A stretch of DNA of 14,303 nt from an uncultured Bacilli bacterium (GTDB taxonomy: Bacteria > Bacillota_I > Bacilli_A > RF39 > UBA660): positions 1 to 14,303 of the forward strand of contig CAJTLA010000035.1 in NCBI GenBank assembly GCA_910576985.1, written 5' to 3'. Below, one piece after another: positions 13,309-14,303 of this stretch; positions within the stretch are counted from its first letter, which is position 1, and the number at the start of each line of letters is the position of its first letter. The notes beneath the pieces were generated by a model. That model was not told the origin of the DNA and did not search any database. It saw only the letters and a list, made by a program, of their open reading frames with translations. A program made the position numbers and the translations under genes.

Positions 13309-14031
13309 ATGGAACGTTTACAAAAAGTAATTGCGAATAGAGGCTATTGTTCAAGAAGAAAAGCGGAAGAATTGATTGAAAAAGGAAAAGTGCTTGTCAA
13401 TGGGGAAGTGGTAAATACTTTGGGATATAAAGTAAGTGACAAAGATGAAATTATGATTGATGGAAATACTTTGGTGAAGGAGCAAAAAGAGTATTATTTG
13501 TTATATAAACCAAGGGGAATTATTACTAGTACAAATGATGATAAAAAAAGAAAGACTGTTATTGATTTGATTCCGACGGATAATCGGATTTATCCAGTGG
13601 GAAGATTGGATTATGATACTTCTGGTATTTTATTATTAACGAATGATGGAGATTTGACAAATGCGTTGATTCATCCTAGAAATAGAATCGATAAGGTTTA
13701 TGTTGCTAAGGTAAAGGGGTTTGTGAAACCGAAAGATATTAAGCTATTGAGTAGTGGGGTTATTATTGATGGGAAAAAAACGAGTAGAGGAAAGGCGAAG
13801 TTAAAAAAGTTTGATAAAAAGATGAATACTTCTATTGTAGAGTTGGTCATTCATGAGGGAAGAAATCATCAGGTAAAGAAAATGTTTGAGGTTTTAGGTT
13901 ATCCAGTTTTAAAGTTAAAAAGAGAACGAATTAGTTTTTTAGATTTATCTGGACTCAAGTCTGGAGAGTACCGTAGGCTGACTCCAAAGGAAGTGAAAAT
14001 TCTATATCATGAGGTGGTGAAAAAAAATTAG
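13309..14031 (+). CDS. rluB: 23S rRNA pseudouridine synthase, RsuA/RluB family
   Basis: 240 residues from the ATG at 13309, which gives the canonical start MERLQKVIAN; the open frame continues upstream to ATG 13297 and TTG 13294 but neither has a ribosome binding site either. Residues 1-60 are an S4 RNA-binding domain (SRRKAEELIEKGKVLVNG, 15-32). The catalytic motif VGRLDYDTSGILLLTNDGD (97-115) holds the catalytic Asp101, and EGRNHQVKKM near 185 is the usual distal motif. The enzyme isomerises a uridine in 23S rRNA (position 2605 in E. coli RluB). In B. subtilis rluB follows dacB-spmA-spmB directly. Here it has its own promoter and a possible leader. It converges with the ferredoxin gene at a shared terminator. 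Confidence 0.9.
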   Translation: MERLQKVIANRGYCSRRKAEELIEKGKVLVNGEVVNTLGYKVSDKDEIMIDGNTLVKEQKEYYLLYKPRGIITSTNDDKKRKTVIDLIPTDNRIYPVGRLDYDTSGILLLTNDGDLTNALIHPRNRIDKVYVAKVKGFVKPKDIKLLSSGVIIDGKKTSRGKAKLKKFDKKMNTSIVELVIHEGRNHQVKKMFEVLGYPVLKLKRERISFLDLSGLKSGEYRRLTPKEVKILYHEVVKKN

Positions 14032-14050
14032 AGTTTGTTCTCTAATTTTC
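14021..14050. terminator. Bidirectional terminator between rluB and the ferredoxin gene
   Basis: AAAATTAGAG (14024-14033) pairs fully with CTCTAATTTT (14040-14049) around a six-base loop. Both flanking stop codons (14029-14031 plus, 14042-14044 minus) lie inside the stem. The U-run is longer on the minus strand. Confidence 0.85.
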
Positions 14051-14239
14051 TTCATATGAAATTGCATCTGTTGGGCATCCTTCTATGGCGTCCATTACTT
14101 CTTCTAGTTTGTCACTAGGTACTTCTTCTAGTTTTGCTTGTGCACGGTCATCTTCTCCAAATTCAAATATTTCTGGGAATGCGCCAACGCAAGCTCCACA
14201 ACTGATACATAGGTCTTTATTTACTTTTAGTTTTTTCAT
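14042..14239 (-). CDS. Small [4Fe-4S] ferredoxin
   Basis: 65 residues. The cluster ligands are Cys11, Cys14 and Cys17 (CISCGAC) and Cys55 (GCPTDAI), the one-cluster Bacillus/Clostridium type with PEIFEFGEDDRAQ between them. It should carry single electrons in the cytoplasm; the partner enzymes are not in the window. The protein is acidic, as usual for ferredoxins. AGGAGG lies seven bases before the ATG. The gene is transcribed alone and ends at the hairpin shared with rluB. Confidence 0.93.
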   Translation of the reverse strand: MKKLKVNKDLCISCGACVGAFPEIFEFGEDDRAQAKLEEVPSDKLEEVMDAIEGCPTDAISYEEN

Positions 14240-14259
14240 CTTTTTATCCTCCTTTTTTT

Positions 14260-14288
14260 ATTATATGGAAATAATAAGAAAAACGCAA
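14260..14288 (-). promoter_or_regulatory. Sigma-A promoter of the ferredoxin gene
   Basis: On the minus strand TTGCGT (14288-14283), a 17-base spacer and TATAAT (14265-14260), followed by AAAGGAGG. Confidence 0.75.
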
Positions 14289-14303
14289 GAGATACTTTCA
14301 AAA

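Overview
The window is AT-rich DNA from a low-GC, endospore-forming Firmicute (Bacillota). Sporulation genes carry most of that inference: a dacB-spmA-spmB operon, a ytaF-type sporulation membrane protein and a cysteine-rich CotY/CotZ-type spore coat protein. Strong AGGAGG-type ribosome binding sites and A/T-flanked hairpin terminators fit. Almost every gene ends in TAA or TAG. The style resembles gut Bacilli of the Erysipelotrichia/RF39 kind, but the exact taxon cannot be read from the sequence.

Layout. 1-560: the 3' end of an unrecognised gene and a poorly coding stretch. 563-1204 (-): a CmpB/PF06541-type membrane protein. 1345-3003 (+): a small lipoprotein and an unrecognised helical protein with its own strong promoter. 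3175-5086 (+): a PadR regulator, a HAAS/DUF1700 membrane protein and a DUF4097 protein with nine SGD repeats, in one operon. 5167-7343 (+): dacB-spmA-spmB (spore cortex modification and core dehydration) with a candidate sigma-E promoter. 7423-8028 (-): ytaF. 8134-10066 (+): a DUF368 undecaprenyl-phosphate translocase-like protein, a divergent PgeF/YfiH protein and a small basic protein. 10085-11407 (-): a single-pass membrane protein with Trp/Tyr-rich repeats. 11490-13104 (-): a rearranged block with a truncated cotYZ copy, a fic gene and an intact cotYZ gene. 13309-14031 (+): rluB. 14042-14239 (-): a 4Fe-4S ferredoxin.

The most interesting structure is 11330-12903. A 306-bp segment (3' end of cotYZ plus terminator) occurs twice as a direct repeat, 9 differences and no gaps, flanking fic. 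A 43-bp remnant of the 5' end of the neighbouring aromatic-repeat gene sits between fic and the intact cotYZ, joined at a 4-nt microhomology. Together these point to an ancestral tandem duplication of a [cotYZ - aromatic-repeat gene] unit, later broken when fic replaced the middle. In the truncated copy 7 of 8 transitions run toward A/T and 6 of 8 coding differences change an amino acid, as expected for a decaying copy.

In Bacillus subtilis rluB follows spmB directly. Here about 6 kb (ytaF, DUF368, pgeF, the membrane protein and the fic/cotYZ block) lies between them, so this stretch may be an insertion or rearrangement in an otherwise conserved neighbourhood. I did not find a complete unknown multi-gene system. 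The best leads are the fic/cotYZ rearrangement, the aromatic-repeat protein, the PgeF homologue lacking a zinc-ligand histidine, and the leader in front of rluB.
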